A stretch of 37,459 bases of DNA, taken from positions 1 to 37,459 of the IMG/VR virus record IMGVR_UViG_3300017783_002442. One strand, 5' to 3'. The stretch's first letter is position 1. Each line of letters opens with the position of its first letter. Shown in pieces: positions 1 to 8,494 of the stretch. The notes beneath the pieces were generated by a model. It saw nothing but the letters and a program-made list of their open reading frames with translations, ran no database searches and was not told the DNA's origin. Source of the stretch: a virus. Position numbers and translations under genes: made by a program.

Positions 1-864
1 AAAGAATTTCACAAAGCAAAAACTATTAATCCTATAACAGGATTTAAAAGACCAACAGTGGTAAGTGCAAGTTGGGGATATAAATCATACTTCTCAAGCA
101 TGACAGATATACAATTTAGAGGATCAAGTGTTGGTTCTGTTAAAAGTTCATCATATGGAATGATTGGAGATAGTTCAAATAGATTCAATGCACAGATTTA
201 TAACTTGATGGCAGAAGTAGAAGAAATGCAAGACGAGGGTGTACACTATCATAAGAGTGCAGGTAACCAAGGACAAAAACTTTGTTTCGAGGGTGACGTA
301 GACTACAACAATTATATTACAAGAAGTGTTTCTTCAGGTGGTATATCTGCTGGTAACCCGATATACTATAATAGAGGTGCAGGTAATATTGGTCCTCATA
401 CTATTGTTTGTGGTAACTTAGATAGTGCATTATATTCAAACACAGAAGCTTGCCAATCAGGTAGTGATAAAGGACCAAGGGTTGATGTTTATTCAGCAGG
501 AACGAATATCGTTAGTGCATATAATACAAGCTCAACAGCAATATCTAATTTAACAGGAACATCAATGAGTACTCCTAATACAGCAGGAATGAGCTGTTTG
601 GTACTACAACTTAATCCAGGATACACTCCTGCACAATTACGTCAGTGGTGGCATACTAACAGTCTTAAAGGACAACTGTATCAAGGTTCAACAGATGAGA
701 GTACTCCAGCTACGTTCTTTAACAATAACAGAAACTTAATGAGTCCAGATGCAACTTCAAATAGAATTGCATACTTTGGAAACTTAAACAAAAGCACAAC
801 CTTTAGTAAGAAAAAAGGTTTAGACACAACAGGTCCATCAGGATTTAAAGCGAGTGGTAACTAA
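1..864 (+). CDS. Subtilisin-like S8 peptidase, C-terminal part (5' truncated by window)
   Basis: The reading frame is open from base 1, so this is the C-terminal 287 residues of a longer protein. It carries the S8 serine signature GTSMSTP, with the nucleophile Ser at bases 562-564, and an oxyanion-type KSAGN segment near base 265. The Asp and His of the triad would lie upstream of the window. It is paralogous to the next gene: both share a PxTGFxRPT segment followed by a SWGY motif. The neighbours are late structural genes, so a virion-associated peptidase is likely. The substrate cannot be told. The stop overlaps the next ATG by one base. Confidence 0.85.
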   Translation, partial: KEFHKAKTINPITGFKRPTVVSASWGYKSYFSSMTDIQFRGSSVGSVKSSSYGMIGDSSNRFNAQIYNLMAEVEEMQDEGVHYHKSAGNQGQKLCFEGDVDYNNYITRSVSSGGISAGNPIYYNRGAGNIGPHTIVCGNLDSALYSNTEACQSGSDKGPRVDVYSAGTNIVSAYNTSSTAISNLTGTSMSTPNTAGMSCLVLQLNPGYTPAQLRQWWHTNSLKGQLYQGSTDESTPATFFNNNRNLMSPDATSNRIAYFGNLNKSTTFSKKKGLDTTGPSGFKASGN

Positions 865-2498
865 TGGCACAAGAAGAATTTAGAGTTATAACAAACAAGG
901 GAACTGATGTAGCTGAAATAGATCAGTTATTACAAAAAGACACGGCAGGTGATTCTAGTGTTGATTCTAATATCATTCCTGATAGAACCTGTGATGTTTC
1001 ACACGCAAAAGCAACCAACAATAGAATTACTTGTTATATGCTTGAACCAGAAGAAGCAGTTAAACTTAAAAACGATCCTAGAATTAAAGATGTAGAACCT
1101 TCTAGCACAGATCAAGCAAGAGAATTGTTTGCAGTACAAAATGATCAATTCCAAAGAACAACTACAAATAATCAAGATGATAAGAACTGGGGATTGTATA
1201 GACACTTGTTTAAGGATTGGCAGGCCAATCAAGCGGCAAGTAGCACGTTCTCAGGAGATTATAACTACACACTAGATGGAACAGGTGTAGACATTGTTAT
1301 ACAAGATGACGGTGTTGATCCTACAGGACATCCTGAATGGGACGATTACAATGGTGTTACTAGATTCCAACAGATAGATTGGTATGCAGAATCAGGTGTA
1401 ACTGGTACAATGCCTGCAAACCATTACACAAACGGTTATTCAGATACAAACAGAGCAGGTGCTCACGGAAGTCATTGCTGTGGTATTGCCGCAGGTAAGA
1501 CATACGGTTGGGCCAAGAATGCACGACTATATTCAGTAAGACTATTTGGTGGCACAGCGGCTATGAATGGTAACGATATCTATGATGTTATCAGAGAATG
1601 GCATCTAAGAAAACCAATTGATCCTAACACAGGATTTAGACGTCCTACTATTGTTAATCAAAGTTGGGGATACAGTTGGTATTACAGCAACAATGCTGGT
1701 GCACAATTACAATCAATTTATTTCAAAGGTGTAGATCAGAACATTACACCAGCAACTTTTTCAAGTGCGTTTGTAAACTATGGAATGGTTAATTCAAAAC
1801 ATCCTACACAAAATAGTTTTGCAGACACAGAACAAGAACTGTTAACTGATGCAGGTATTATCTGTATCAAGGCGGCTGGTAACTCATATCACCCTTTTGC
1901 GTCCGGAGTAGCAGGAACAGGTGAGTACGGCAGTGACATTTATAACAGTTATTACACAATAAATCAATACCACAACGGACAAGGTGTTGCCGCAGGATCA
2001 CCGGTGTATTATAACAGACCAAGTTCACCACATAGTACAGATACTTTATTTGTTGCAAACATGGATACTGCACAATACGGTGGACTAGAAAAAGTTAGAG
2101 TTGATAGTGAACGTGGACCAAGGATAGATGTTATTGCCGCAGGTGATGATATTTCAAGTGCAACTAGCCAAGTAAGTGCATACCCCAATAAACAACTGTA
2201 TCCAGGAAGTAGCACACACTACATGGCTAAGATTGGTGGAACTAGCATGGCGGCTCCACAGATATGTGGAATGGGTGCTTTGTGGTTACAAACAAATCCA
2301 GGTGGCACAGCGGCACAATTTAAAAACTTTTTAAAACAAAATAGTACAGCAACAGCATATGACAGTGGTACAGCAGAAAGCTTCAGTTACGGTAACAGTT
2401 ACCCACGTTTATATGGTGCTCCTAATAGGGTAGCACATTGGCCTTACAGCAGTCCAAATCCTATTAGATTTAGAGGTACCTCAGGTAACGATCAATAG
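864..2498 (+). CDS. Subtilisin-like S8 serine peptidase with I9-like propeptide
   Basis: This is a complete 544-residue S8 family peptidase. The Asp motif IQDDGVD has its likely catalytic Asp at residue 148, HGSHCCGIAAG supplies His201, KAAGN the oxyanion Asn and GTSMAAP Ser461, so the triad is intact. Residues about 45-80 resemble an inhibitor I9 propeptide, ending in a DPRIKDVEP-type motif. No signal peptide is seen, which fits assembly into a particle rather than secretion. It begins inside the stop of the upstream paralogue (TAATG). Its own stop lies against a late promoter for the next gene. The role is inferred as a tail- or capsid-associated protease for assembly or for host-surface digestion. 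Confidence 0.87.
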   Translation: MAQEEFRVITNKGTDVAEIDQLLQKDTAGDSSVDSNIIPDRTCDVSHAKATNNRITCYMLEPEEAVKLKNDPRIKDVEPSSTDQARELFAVQNDQFQRTTTNNQDDKNWGLYRHLFKDWQANQAASSTFSGDYNYTLDGTGVDIVIQDDGVDPTGHPEWDDYNGVTRFQQIDWYAESGVTGTMPANHYTNGYSDTNRAGAHGSHCCGIAAGKTYGWAKNARLYSVRLFGGTAAMNGNDIYDVIREWHLRKPIDPNTGFRRPTIVNQSWGYSWYYSNNAGAQLQSIYFKGVDQNITPATFSSAFVNYGMVNSKHPTQNSFADTEQELLTDAGIICIKAAGNSYHPFASGVAGTGEYGSDIYNSYYTINQYHNGQGVAAGSPVYYNRPSSPHSTDTLFVANMDTAQYGGLEKVRVDSERGPRIDVIAAGDDISSATSQVSAYPNKQLYPGSSTHYMAKIGGTSMAAPQICGMGALWLQTNPGGTAAQFKNFLKQNSTATAYDSGTAESFSYGNSYPRLYGAPNRVAHWPYSSPNPIRFRGTSGNDQ

Positions 2499-2505
2499 AT
2501 AAATA
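2498..2505 (+). promoter_or_regulatory. T4-type late promoter
   Basis: The octamer GATAAATA (T4 consensus TATAAATA), followed by C, overlaps the last base of the upstream TAG. Expected initiation is near 2511. This gives a 13-base leader with a GGAAGAG Shine-Dalgarno before the ATG at 2524. Confidence 0.75.
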
Positions 2506-2523
2506 CAGTATAGGAAGAGAAAC

Positions 2524-3228
2524 ATGGCTTTACAAACAATAAACATAGGAACACTAGCAAACGACGGAACAGGTGATGATCTGCGTGAAGCGTTTATTAA
2601 GGTTAATCAAAACTTTGATGACCTAGATTTACGTTCTCCAGAAAGCACAACTGTTACTAATTTGGGTAATACTGGTGAAGGTGTTTTTGCACAAAAAGTT
2701 GGTTCTCAACTACAGATGAAGAAACTAGTACAGGGTTCAAACGTAACACTAACTAGTTCTACTACAGGAATTACAATTAATGCTACTGGTGGTTTACAAC
2801 AATTAAACGTTGTTTCAGACAGTGGTAGTATGCAACTAGCAGACGGTAACACACTTAATATATTTGGTGGAGCCGGTGCTAATACAAGTGTAAGCGGAAA
2901 CGTTTTAACGATTGCTTCACAGGCTGAAGTCAAGTCAGATACTACACCAGAACTAGGCGGAAGTCTAAATGCTAGTGGAAATGACATTTCTAACGTAAAT
3001 ACACTTACAGCAAGTAACTTCAGCGGTGCACTAACTGGTAACGTACAAGGGTTAGTATACGGCGTTGATATTAGAAACATTGAACCTAACACAGCAGGGT
3101 TTGACTTTGGCAGTTTAAGTAATGATGTTAGAGGTTTATCAGATTGGTTAATATACGAAACTGACATAGACTTCGGACAAGTACTAACCCCAGATGTTAG
3201 AAACTTTGATGCGGGGATATTAAGTTAA
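2524..3228 (+). CDS. Putative tail fibre or baseplate structural protein
   Basis: This 234-residue protein has no domain I can name securely. Its N-terminus has an INIGTxANDGTGDDLR pattern followed by a FxKVxxNF heptad. The pattern recurs in altered form in the gene at 7675 and suggests a shared particle-attachment module. The middle is a Gly/Ser/Thr/Asn-rich, beta-repeat-like region with NASGNDISNVNTL and GALTGNVQG segments typical of phage fibre or appendage proteins. It has its own late promoter and Shine-Dalgarno, and the YHYH gene follows nine bases later. A virion structural role is inferred from composition and context only. Confidence 0.65.
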   Translation: MALQTINIGTLANDGTGDDLREAFIKVNQNFDDLDLRSPESTTVTNLGNTGEGVFAQKVGSQLQMKKLVQGSNVTLTSSTTGITINATGGLQQLNVVSDSGSMQLADGNTLNIFGGAGANTSVSGNVLTIASQAEVKSDTTPELGGSLNASGNDISNVNTLTASNFSGALTGNVQGLVYGVDIRNIEPNTAGFDFGSLSNDVRGLSDWLIYETDIDFGQVLTPDVRNFDAGILS

Positions 3229-3237
3229 GGATAAATT

Positions 3238-4113
3238 ATGGCAACACTAACGATTACATCAAATGGTTTACCTAATCCAGCACAGTTTGGAAAGCCTTTT
3301 GGACAGAATGCTTTTTCACCAAGTGCTAACGTTGTAGGTTCACAATCATACAACTACTCATTTACCTACAGAGGTGGTGAGAATACAAGTAATCCACAGT
3401 TAGTTACTTCACTTACTCCAATAGGAATTATGAATAACGGTGTTGTATTTTTTAGTCCAAGTGCAGGAGTAGGACAAGTTCCTCCAGGATTAGATCCTAC
3501 AGCAGATGCACCAGGTACAAATTTTGAATATAATGCTGTTCAGTTTAGAACAAACTACGGCGGAGACGATGCAGGTGGGTGGCCAGAAACTACAGGACAA
3601 TATCATTATATGTCAGGACAGTTTTTAAACTTACCAACAGGATCATCAGAAGCTAACCCAGGTTGGCAGGCAAGTACTGTAACAGGTGCAAGTCCGGCCG
3701 CGGCATATTATACTGCCTCTGACTTTAGTGGAGACTATTTTAGACACGCAGATGGACACAGTAAAATATTAGGATATTGTTTTGATGGCTATCCTATTTA
3801 CGGACCTTATGGCTATTCAGACTACAATGACCCAGCGTCAGCAGTAGTTAGAATGACAAGCTCATATCAATACTACTCAACAGAACCAACAGGTAGAGGA
3901 TACTTGTATGGTGCCAAAACAGCAGGAACATTTATTAACGATCACGAGTATCAAATAGGTACAGGGTTATTAGATGAATTCAATGGTAGGTTTGAAAAAA
4001 CTCCTGAATATGTTAACGGTACATACTGCTATCACGTAACTGTAGACTCTAGTTTACAGCCCGTATATCCATACATTGTAGGTCCTAGCACTAAACAACA
4101 AAGAGCATATTAA
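3238..4113 (+). CDS. YHYH domain-containing protein
   Basis: This 291-residue protein has the hallmarks of the YHYH family. They are a GQYHYMSG segment near the middle, then HSKILGYCFDGYPIYGPYGY, and a YCYHVT segment close to the C-terminus. YHYH proteins occur in marine bacteria and phages, and their biochemical role is not established. The start is set by AAGG just upstream of the ATG. The flanking genes are a fibre-like protein and a giant esterase, so it may be part of the same appendage or may modify a surface polymer. That role is speculative. Confidence 0.75.
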   Translation: MATLTITSNGLPNPAQFGKPFGQNAFSPSANVVGSQSYNYSFTYRGGENTSNPQLVTSLTPIGIMNNGVVFFSPSAGVGQVPPGLDPTADAPGTNFEYNAVQFRTNYGGDDAGGWPETTGQYHYMSGQFLNLPTGSSEANPGWQASTVTGASPAAAYYTASDFSGDYFRHADGHSKILGYCFDGYPIYGPYGYSDYNDPASAVVRMTSSYQYYSTEPTGRGYLYGAKTAGTFINDHEYQIGTGLLDEFNGRFEKTPEYVNGTYCYHVTVDSSLQPVYPYIVGPSTKQQRAY

Positions 4114-4127
4114 TAGCCATCGATTCC

Positions 4128-4135
4128 GATAAATA
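4128..4135 (+). promoter_or_regulatory. T4-type late promoter
   Basis: GATAAATA followed by CTGTA lies between the YHYH gene and the esterase gene. Initiation near 4141 would leave a 17-base leader containing AAGGA before the ATG at 4158. Confidence 0.75.
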
Positions 4136-4157
4136 CTGTAAAGTTTAAGGATTTGAT

Positions 4158-7100
4158 ATGGCAGTACCACAGTGGACACAAAACTCAGGATATAAGTTAG
4201 GAACTCTACCCGAAAGAGTTACTACTTCTATCACACTACCTATTGCTCCAGGTTCAGCTAGTGGGTCAGGGTTTGACCCTGGTACTACAGAAATCAGCTT
4301 TCCTGCACAATCAAGAATATCAAACACAACTGTAATCAACATAGAGAAGACTTGGACACAGGGTGGTAATTCTGTTACTTACACTTATCCAATAGCAATT
4401 AGAATTCCAACTATTACTGCACTTAACGATAAACGTATTCCTGTTGCAATACTATTGCACGGATCTGGTGGTAATGGTATTAACGAGATAGGTAGTTGGC
4501 AAAACTACTTAGGTGATCATATTCTTGTTGCACCAACTGGTTACAACAACGAATGGAACGTTGCACACGAAAACACAAAAGCACCAGACATAGAATTTTT
4601 ACAGGATTTAATTACACAACTTAAATTGTTTAGTAACGTAGATAATACTAAAATTAGAATGGTAGGTTTTAGTAACGGTGCGGCATTGGCAAACAGAGCA
4701 TACGTGCAAATAGACGATACAGCATTAGATGTTATTTGTACAATAGGCACACAGTTCTTTGATCCAATGTTAAGAAACAGCACATTTTATATTCCATCAG
4801 ATCAAACAGGTATTACAACAGCAGAATACAATACTGCAAAGACTCCGTACCAACCAAGAAAGTTTTTAAACATACATGGTACAGCAGATGCAACTATTCC
4901 TTACACAGGTGGTTCACATAGCTTCGGTTATAGTTTCTTAGACGCTCAACAAAGTGTTTTTGAAATAGCAAAGTCACAAGGTTATACAGGCGGTGTTATT
5001 CCTGACGTAGGAGGAATATACTATGGTATAACAGGTGTATACTATTACTCATACCTCGCAGGACAAGTTACACACTACAAGACACCAGCAGGACATGGTG
5101 TAGAAGATTATATGAAACAGATAATTGGTCTGTTCTTAGGTTACACACAGGAGTCGGCACCTAACATATTCTTAGAGCAAGGTTCTGTAACAGATATTAA
5201 TTTAAACACAGACGTGATTACACTTATTAGTGGAGAACTTCCACCAGGTATGCGTTTGGTAGATAACAAGGTTGTAGGTACTCCATTTGAAGTAGCTAGA
5301 GATACAGTATTTGAATTTGTCCTAAGGGCACAAAACAGTGATGGTGTTAGAGATAGAACACTTAAGATAGAAGTACAAGGACCTGATGTTCCTATTTGGA
5401 CAACAGCCGCAGGTAAGTTACCATTAGGACCTAATAACAGTTTTTATATATTAGATAGTAGTGTAGTAGACTTTCAGCTTTCAGCCATAGACGCAGACTT
5501 ACCAACAGGGCAAAGTTTAGAATATTATATTGCTGACGGAGACGGAACACTACCTCCAGGAATACAATTAACCACAGATGGTAAGTTGGTTGGTATTGTT
5601 GATCCTATATTAGCACTTGACGAAAGAAGTGGTAATGGATTTTACGACATGGCACAGTTTGATTCATATGCGTTTGACTTTGGTATGAGAAGTGCAAACG
5701 GTTTTGAAAGTTATTACTACGATACGCAAGGATACGATTATGCTATTAAGACACAGAGTCCTAGAAAACTAAACAGAACATACGAATTTACTGTTAGTGT
5801 TAGTGATGGCGATACTATAACAGAAAGAAAGTTTCAAATATTCTTAGTAGGTGATGATTTCCTACGTGCTGATAATACTATCATGCAAATAGGTACAGGA
5901 ATATTTACTGCGGATAATACTTACATAAGAGTACCTATGTGGTTAACTCCTGCGGACTTAGGTTTCAAAAGAGCAAACAACTACGTAACTATTTTCTTAG
6001 ATGTGTTTGATCCTAACGCACTTGTAGGAGAATTAAGATACGTATTAAGAGCAAATAACCCAGATGGTACAACAAGCACAATACCACCAGGCATGGCACT
6101 AGATGTTACAACAGGTGAGATAGCTGGTCGTGTACCTTATATGCCTGCGGTTACTAAAGAATACAAATTTACAATTTCAGCTCAAAGATTTATAGATCAA
6201 AGTTTATATGCTGAAAAAGAAAAAACATTTACAGTAAAAGTATTAGGTGAAGTTGAAAGTACAATTACTTGGAATACTGCGGAGGCACTTGGTAGCATCA
6301 ATGCAAACTTTATTAGTACGTTTGCCGTTAGTGCCACAACAACTGTAACTGACACAGCATTACTATATGATGTAACAGCAGGAAGTTTACCACCAGGATT
6401 GATACTTAACCATAATGGTGAAATTGTTGGTAAGGTAAGACAGTTTGCATCAGGAACCGATTTAGGACTAACAACTATTGATAACAATAATTTTAGTATG
6501 GACGGCGGTACAACTACTACTGATAGAAAATTTAGTTTCACAGTAAGAGCTAGAGATAGATTTGGATTTAGTGCAACTACTAGACAATTCAATATCGTTG
6601 TTAGTGATCCAGACAACATTACATACAGTAACCTCTACGTAAAACCCCTTCTTAAAAGCACACAGAGGTCTGCATACAGCAACTTCATTGGTGACCCTAA
6701 CGTGTTTACACCCGGATCAATTTATAGACCAAACGATGCAGAATTTGGGTTACAAAAAGAAGTTAAGATGCTTGTATATTCTGGATTGGAAACAAAAGAG
6801 ATTAGAAACTATATCGCGGCAACTAGATTAAACCATAAACGAAAAAGATTTAAAATGGGTACAATTAAAACTGCCACTGCTAAAAAGACAGGAACCAATA
6901 CGTCTGTATACGAAGTAGTGTATGTTGAAGTAATAGATCCAAGTGATATAAACAGTGGTACATTAAAAGTAAGAGCAAAGGATACTATTAGAAGTGATAA
7001 GAAGATTACTGTTGATAGTGTTGAATATGAAACAAGTGATGATGCATCTAAGGAAGGTGCAGGATTGGCTGTCTTTACTATTGTTAACTCCATTGGTAGA

Positions 7101-7640
7101 AATGTAATTGTTAGGGCGTTCGGAAACGATCTATCTATTCTAGCAAGAAACGGTGGTAGCATAGTTATTGATGCTAACGGTATTATCCAAGTAACTACTA
7201 GGACTGGTGTTTCGTTAACTGCTGGACAGATTGCAACTACTTCAAGTGATCCATTTAGATTTAGACCAGACGGTACACCGATCAAGGTATCAAGTACTGC
7301 CGTTAACATTAGTGATCCAAATGATCAAAGCAGATACATTAGTAACATCACTAACATGAGAGATAATCTAAGCAAGGTGGGTACTACAGAGCAGAACTTC
7401 TTACCATTATGGATGTCAACTGCACAGACCAATTCAGTAGAAGAATTAGGCTACGTAACTGCTATTCCACTATGCTATTGTAAGCCTGGAACAAGTGCCC
7501 AAATACTGCTTAATATACAGAATAATGGGTTTGATTTCCGTCAATTAGACTTTGAAATTGACAGATATATCATAGATAATACTACAGGAAACAGCAACGA
7601 GCAGTATATTCCTTTCGGGAATTATAGCTTTAATGTTTAA
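4158..7640 (+). CDS. Large tail-associated esterase with Ig-like (He_PIG) repeats
   Basis: This is a 1160-residue multidomain protein. Residues about 80-330 form an alpha/beta-hydrolase of the polyhydroxybutyrate-depolymerase/feruloyl-esterase (LpqC) type. They show an HGSGGNG oxyanion loop, nucleophile GFSNGA (Ser172), HGTADATIPY (Asp244) and AGHGV (His313). Four putative Ig motifs of the form (L/I)PPGxxL...G(x)(I/V)(V/A)G follow, at residues about 361, 465, 642 and 744. The last 300 residues are unassigned and end in a compact beta-rich segment. It is transcribed from its own late promoter. It is probably an adhesin or depolymerase arm that hydrolyses an ester in host polysaccharide, lipid or polyester. 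The substrate is unknown. Confidence 0.78.
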   Translation: MAVPQWTQNSGYKLGTLPERVTTSITLPIAPGSASGSGFDPGTTEISFPAQSRISNTTVINIEKTWTQGGNSVTYTYPIAIRIPTITALNDKRIPVAILLHGSGGNGINEIGSWQNYLGDHILVAPTGYNNEWNVAHENTKAPDIEFLQDLITQLKLFSNVDNTKIRMVGFSNGAALANRAYVQIDDTALDVICTIGTQFFDPMLRNSTFYIPSDQTGITTAEYNTAKTPYQPRKFLNIHGTADATIPYTGGSHSFGYSFLDAQQSVFEIAKSQGYTGGVIPDVGGIYYGITGVYYYSYLAGQVTHYKTPAGHGVEDYMKQIIGLFLGYTQESAPNIFLEQGSVTDINLNTDVITLISGELPPGMRLVDNKVVGTPFEVARDTVFEFVLRAQNSDGVRDRTLKIEVQGPDVPIWTTAAGKLPLGPNNSFYILDSSVVDFQLSAIDADLPTGQSLEYYIADGDGTLPPGIQLTTDGKLVGIVDPILALDERSGNGFYDMAQFDSYAFDFGMRSANGFESYYYDTQGYDYAIKTQSPRKLNRTYEFTVSVSDGDTITERKFQIFLVGDDFLRADNTIMQIGTGIFTADNTYIRVPMWLTPADLGFKRANNYVTIFLDVFDPNALVGELRYVLRANNPDGTTSTIPPGMALDVTTGEIAGRVPYMPAVTKEYKFTISAQRFIDQSLYAEKEKTFTVKVLGEVESTITWNTAEALGSINANFISTFAVSATTTVTDTALLYDVTAGSLPPGLILNHNGEIVGKVRQFASGTDLGLTTIDNNNFSMDGGTTTTDRKFSFTVRARDRFGFSATTRQFNIVVSDPDNITYSNLYVKPLLKSTQRSAYSNFIGDPNVFTPGSIYRPNDAEFGLQKEVKMLVYSGLETKEIRNYIAATRLNHKRKRFKMGTIKTATAKKTGTNTSVYEVVYVEVIDPSDINSGTLKVRAKDTIRSDKKITVDSVEYETSDDASKEGAGLAVFTIVNSIGRNVIVRAFGNDLSILARNGGSIVIDANGIIQVTTRTGVSLTAGQIATTSSDPFRFRPDGTPIKVSSTAVNISDPNDQSRYISNITNMRDNLSKVGTTEQNFLPLWMSTAQTNSVEELGYVTAIPLCYCKPGTSAQILLNIQNNGFDFRQLDFEIDRYIIDNTTGNSNEQYIPFGNYSFNV

Positions 7641-7644
7641 CGTG

Positions 7645-7652
7645 GATAAATA
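7645..7652 (+). promoter_or_regulatory. T4-type late promoter
   Basis: GATAAATA begins four bases after the esterase stop. Initiation near 7658 leaves a 17-base leader with AGAGAGGA before the ATG at 7675. Confidence 0.75.
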
Positions 7653-7674
7653 TATACACTAGAGAGGAACAAAA

Positions 7675-8241
7675 ATGGCAAGTAATATTAGTACTACAGG
7701 AGTTGATGCAACATTTCCGATAGCAGGTCAGGATAATGACTCGCAAGGATTCAGAAATAACTTCAATACTGTTAAAAATAACTTTACAGCGGCTAAGAGT
7801 GAAATCGAAGCACTACAAACTGATACTGCAAAGTTAAATGCCGCAAACAACTTTCTAGGAAATGACGTTAGCGGAGCAAACTTAATAGCTAACACAGAAA
7901 AAGTATATCCAGGTGGAACACTAACAGGTCCACAAAACATATCATTTACAAATGGTAACTATCAAACGTTTACTATTGGTAATAGCATTACACTTACATT
8001 TGCGGACTGGCCAGCATCAGGCAAAGTAGGTAAGATTAGATTAGTGTTACTAGACACACTTGGCGACAGTACAACTAGAGTGGTAACTTGGGCAACATCA
8101 GGTGGCGGTGCAATTAAGTACGGTCCAGGATTTCCAAGCCCATTTAACGTTGCTTCAAATGTAAACCCAGTTGTGGTTGACTTTTGGACTGACGATGGTG
8201 GAACTACTGTGTATGCTGAGTACGTTGGCGTCTTTAGTTAA
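7675..8241 (+). CDS. Putative virion structural protein (fibre/appendage)
   Basis: This 188-residue protein has an N-terminal GFRNNFNTVKNNF stretch resembling the RExFxKVxxNF motif of the gene at 2524. A short predicted coiled coil (residues about 25-60) follows, then a beta-rich domain from residue 85 with alternating hydrophobic and Gly-rich strands. The arrangement resembles small fibre-end or appendage proteins of T4-like marine phages, where an N-terminal anchor carries a beta-sandwich tip. It has its own late promoter, so it is expressed late and probably in quantity. The exact particle position is not known. Confidence 0.62.
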   Translation: MASNISTTGVDATFPIAGQDNDSQGFRNNFNTVKNNFTAAKSEIEALQTDTAKLNAANNFLGNDVSGANLIANTEKVYPGGTLTGPQNISFTNGNYQTFTIGNSITLTFADWPASGKVGKIRLVLLDTLGDSTTRVVTWATSGGGAIKYGPGFPSPFNVASNVNPVVVDFWTDDGGTTVYAEYVGVFS

Positions 8242-8260
8242 TAACACTTAGGATTAAATT

Positions 8261-8485
8261 ATGGATCATCCATTAGGCGAAGACGTATCACTTCTTTCCG
8301 ATGAACAAATAGACGAAAAGATTGTTTTACTTACAAAGAAGTTTTTCCAAACACGCAACCCACAAGCAAAAAGCCAAATTAACTTATTACTTGACACATA
8401 TAAATTAGAACGTCATACCCGTGCAGAGAAAAAACGGTTAAATGGATCCAATTCAGATCTTGACAAATTAATTAATATCGAGTAA
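8261..8485 (+). CDS. Small hypothetical protein
   Basis: This 74-residue, charged and mainly helical protein has no Cys and no membrane segment. The start is supported by TTAGGA eight bases upstream. Its last codons contain a sigma70-like promoter that seems to serve the next gene. I recognise no family. It probably co-transcribes with the structural gene upstream. Confidence 0.6.
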   Translation: MDHPLGEDVSLLSDEQIDEKIVLLTKKFFQTRNPQAKSQINLLLDTYKLERHTRAEKKRLNGSNSDLDKLINIE

Positions 8486-8488
8486 AAT
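8460..8488 (+). promoter_or_regulatory. Sigma70-type promoter (TTGACA-N17-TAAAAT)
   Basis: A consensus -35 at 8460-8465 and a five-of-six -10 at 8483-8488, with the optimal 17-base spacer, lie at the 3' end of the preceding small gene. Initiation is expected around 8494-8496, at or next to the ATG at 8495. No Shine-Dalgarno is seen there. Confidence 0.6.
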
Positions 8489-8494
8489 ATATAT

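Noticed and set aside
3230-3237. GATAAATT as a late promoter before the YHYH gene
   Set aside because: The octamer would initiate inside the coding region, and the site reads better as a spacer after AAGG.
2706-7309. Long open frames on the opposite strand within structural genes (for example 2706-3167, 6197-6619, 6809-7309)
   Set aside because: They are antisense to well-supported genes, lack start signals and show hydrophobic, low-information translations typical of shadows in AT-rich, codon-biased DNA.
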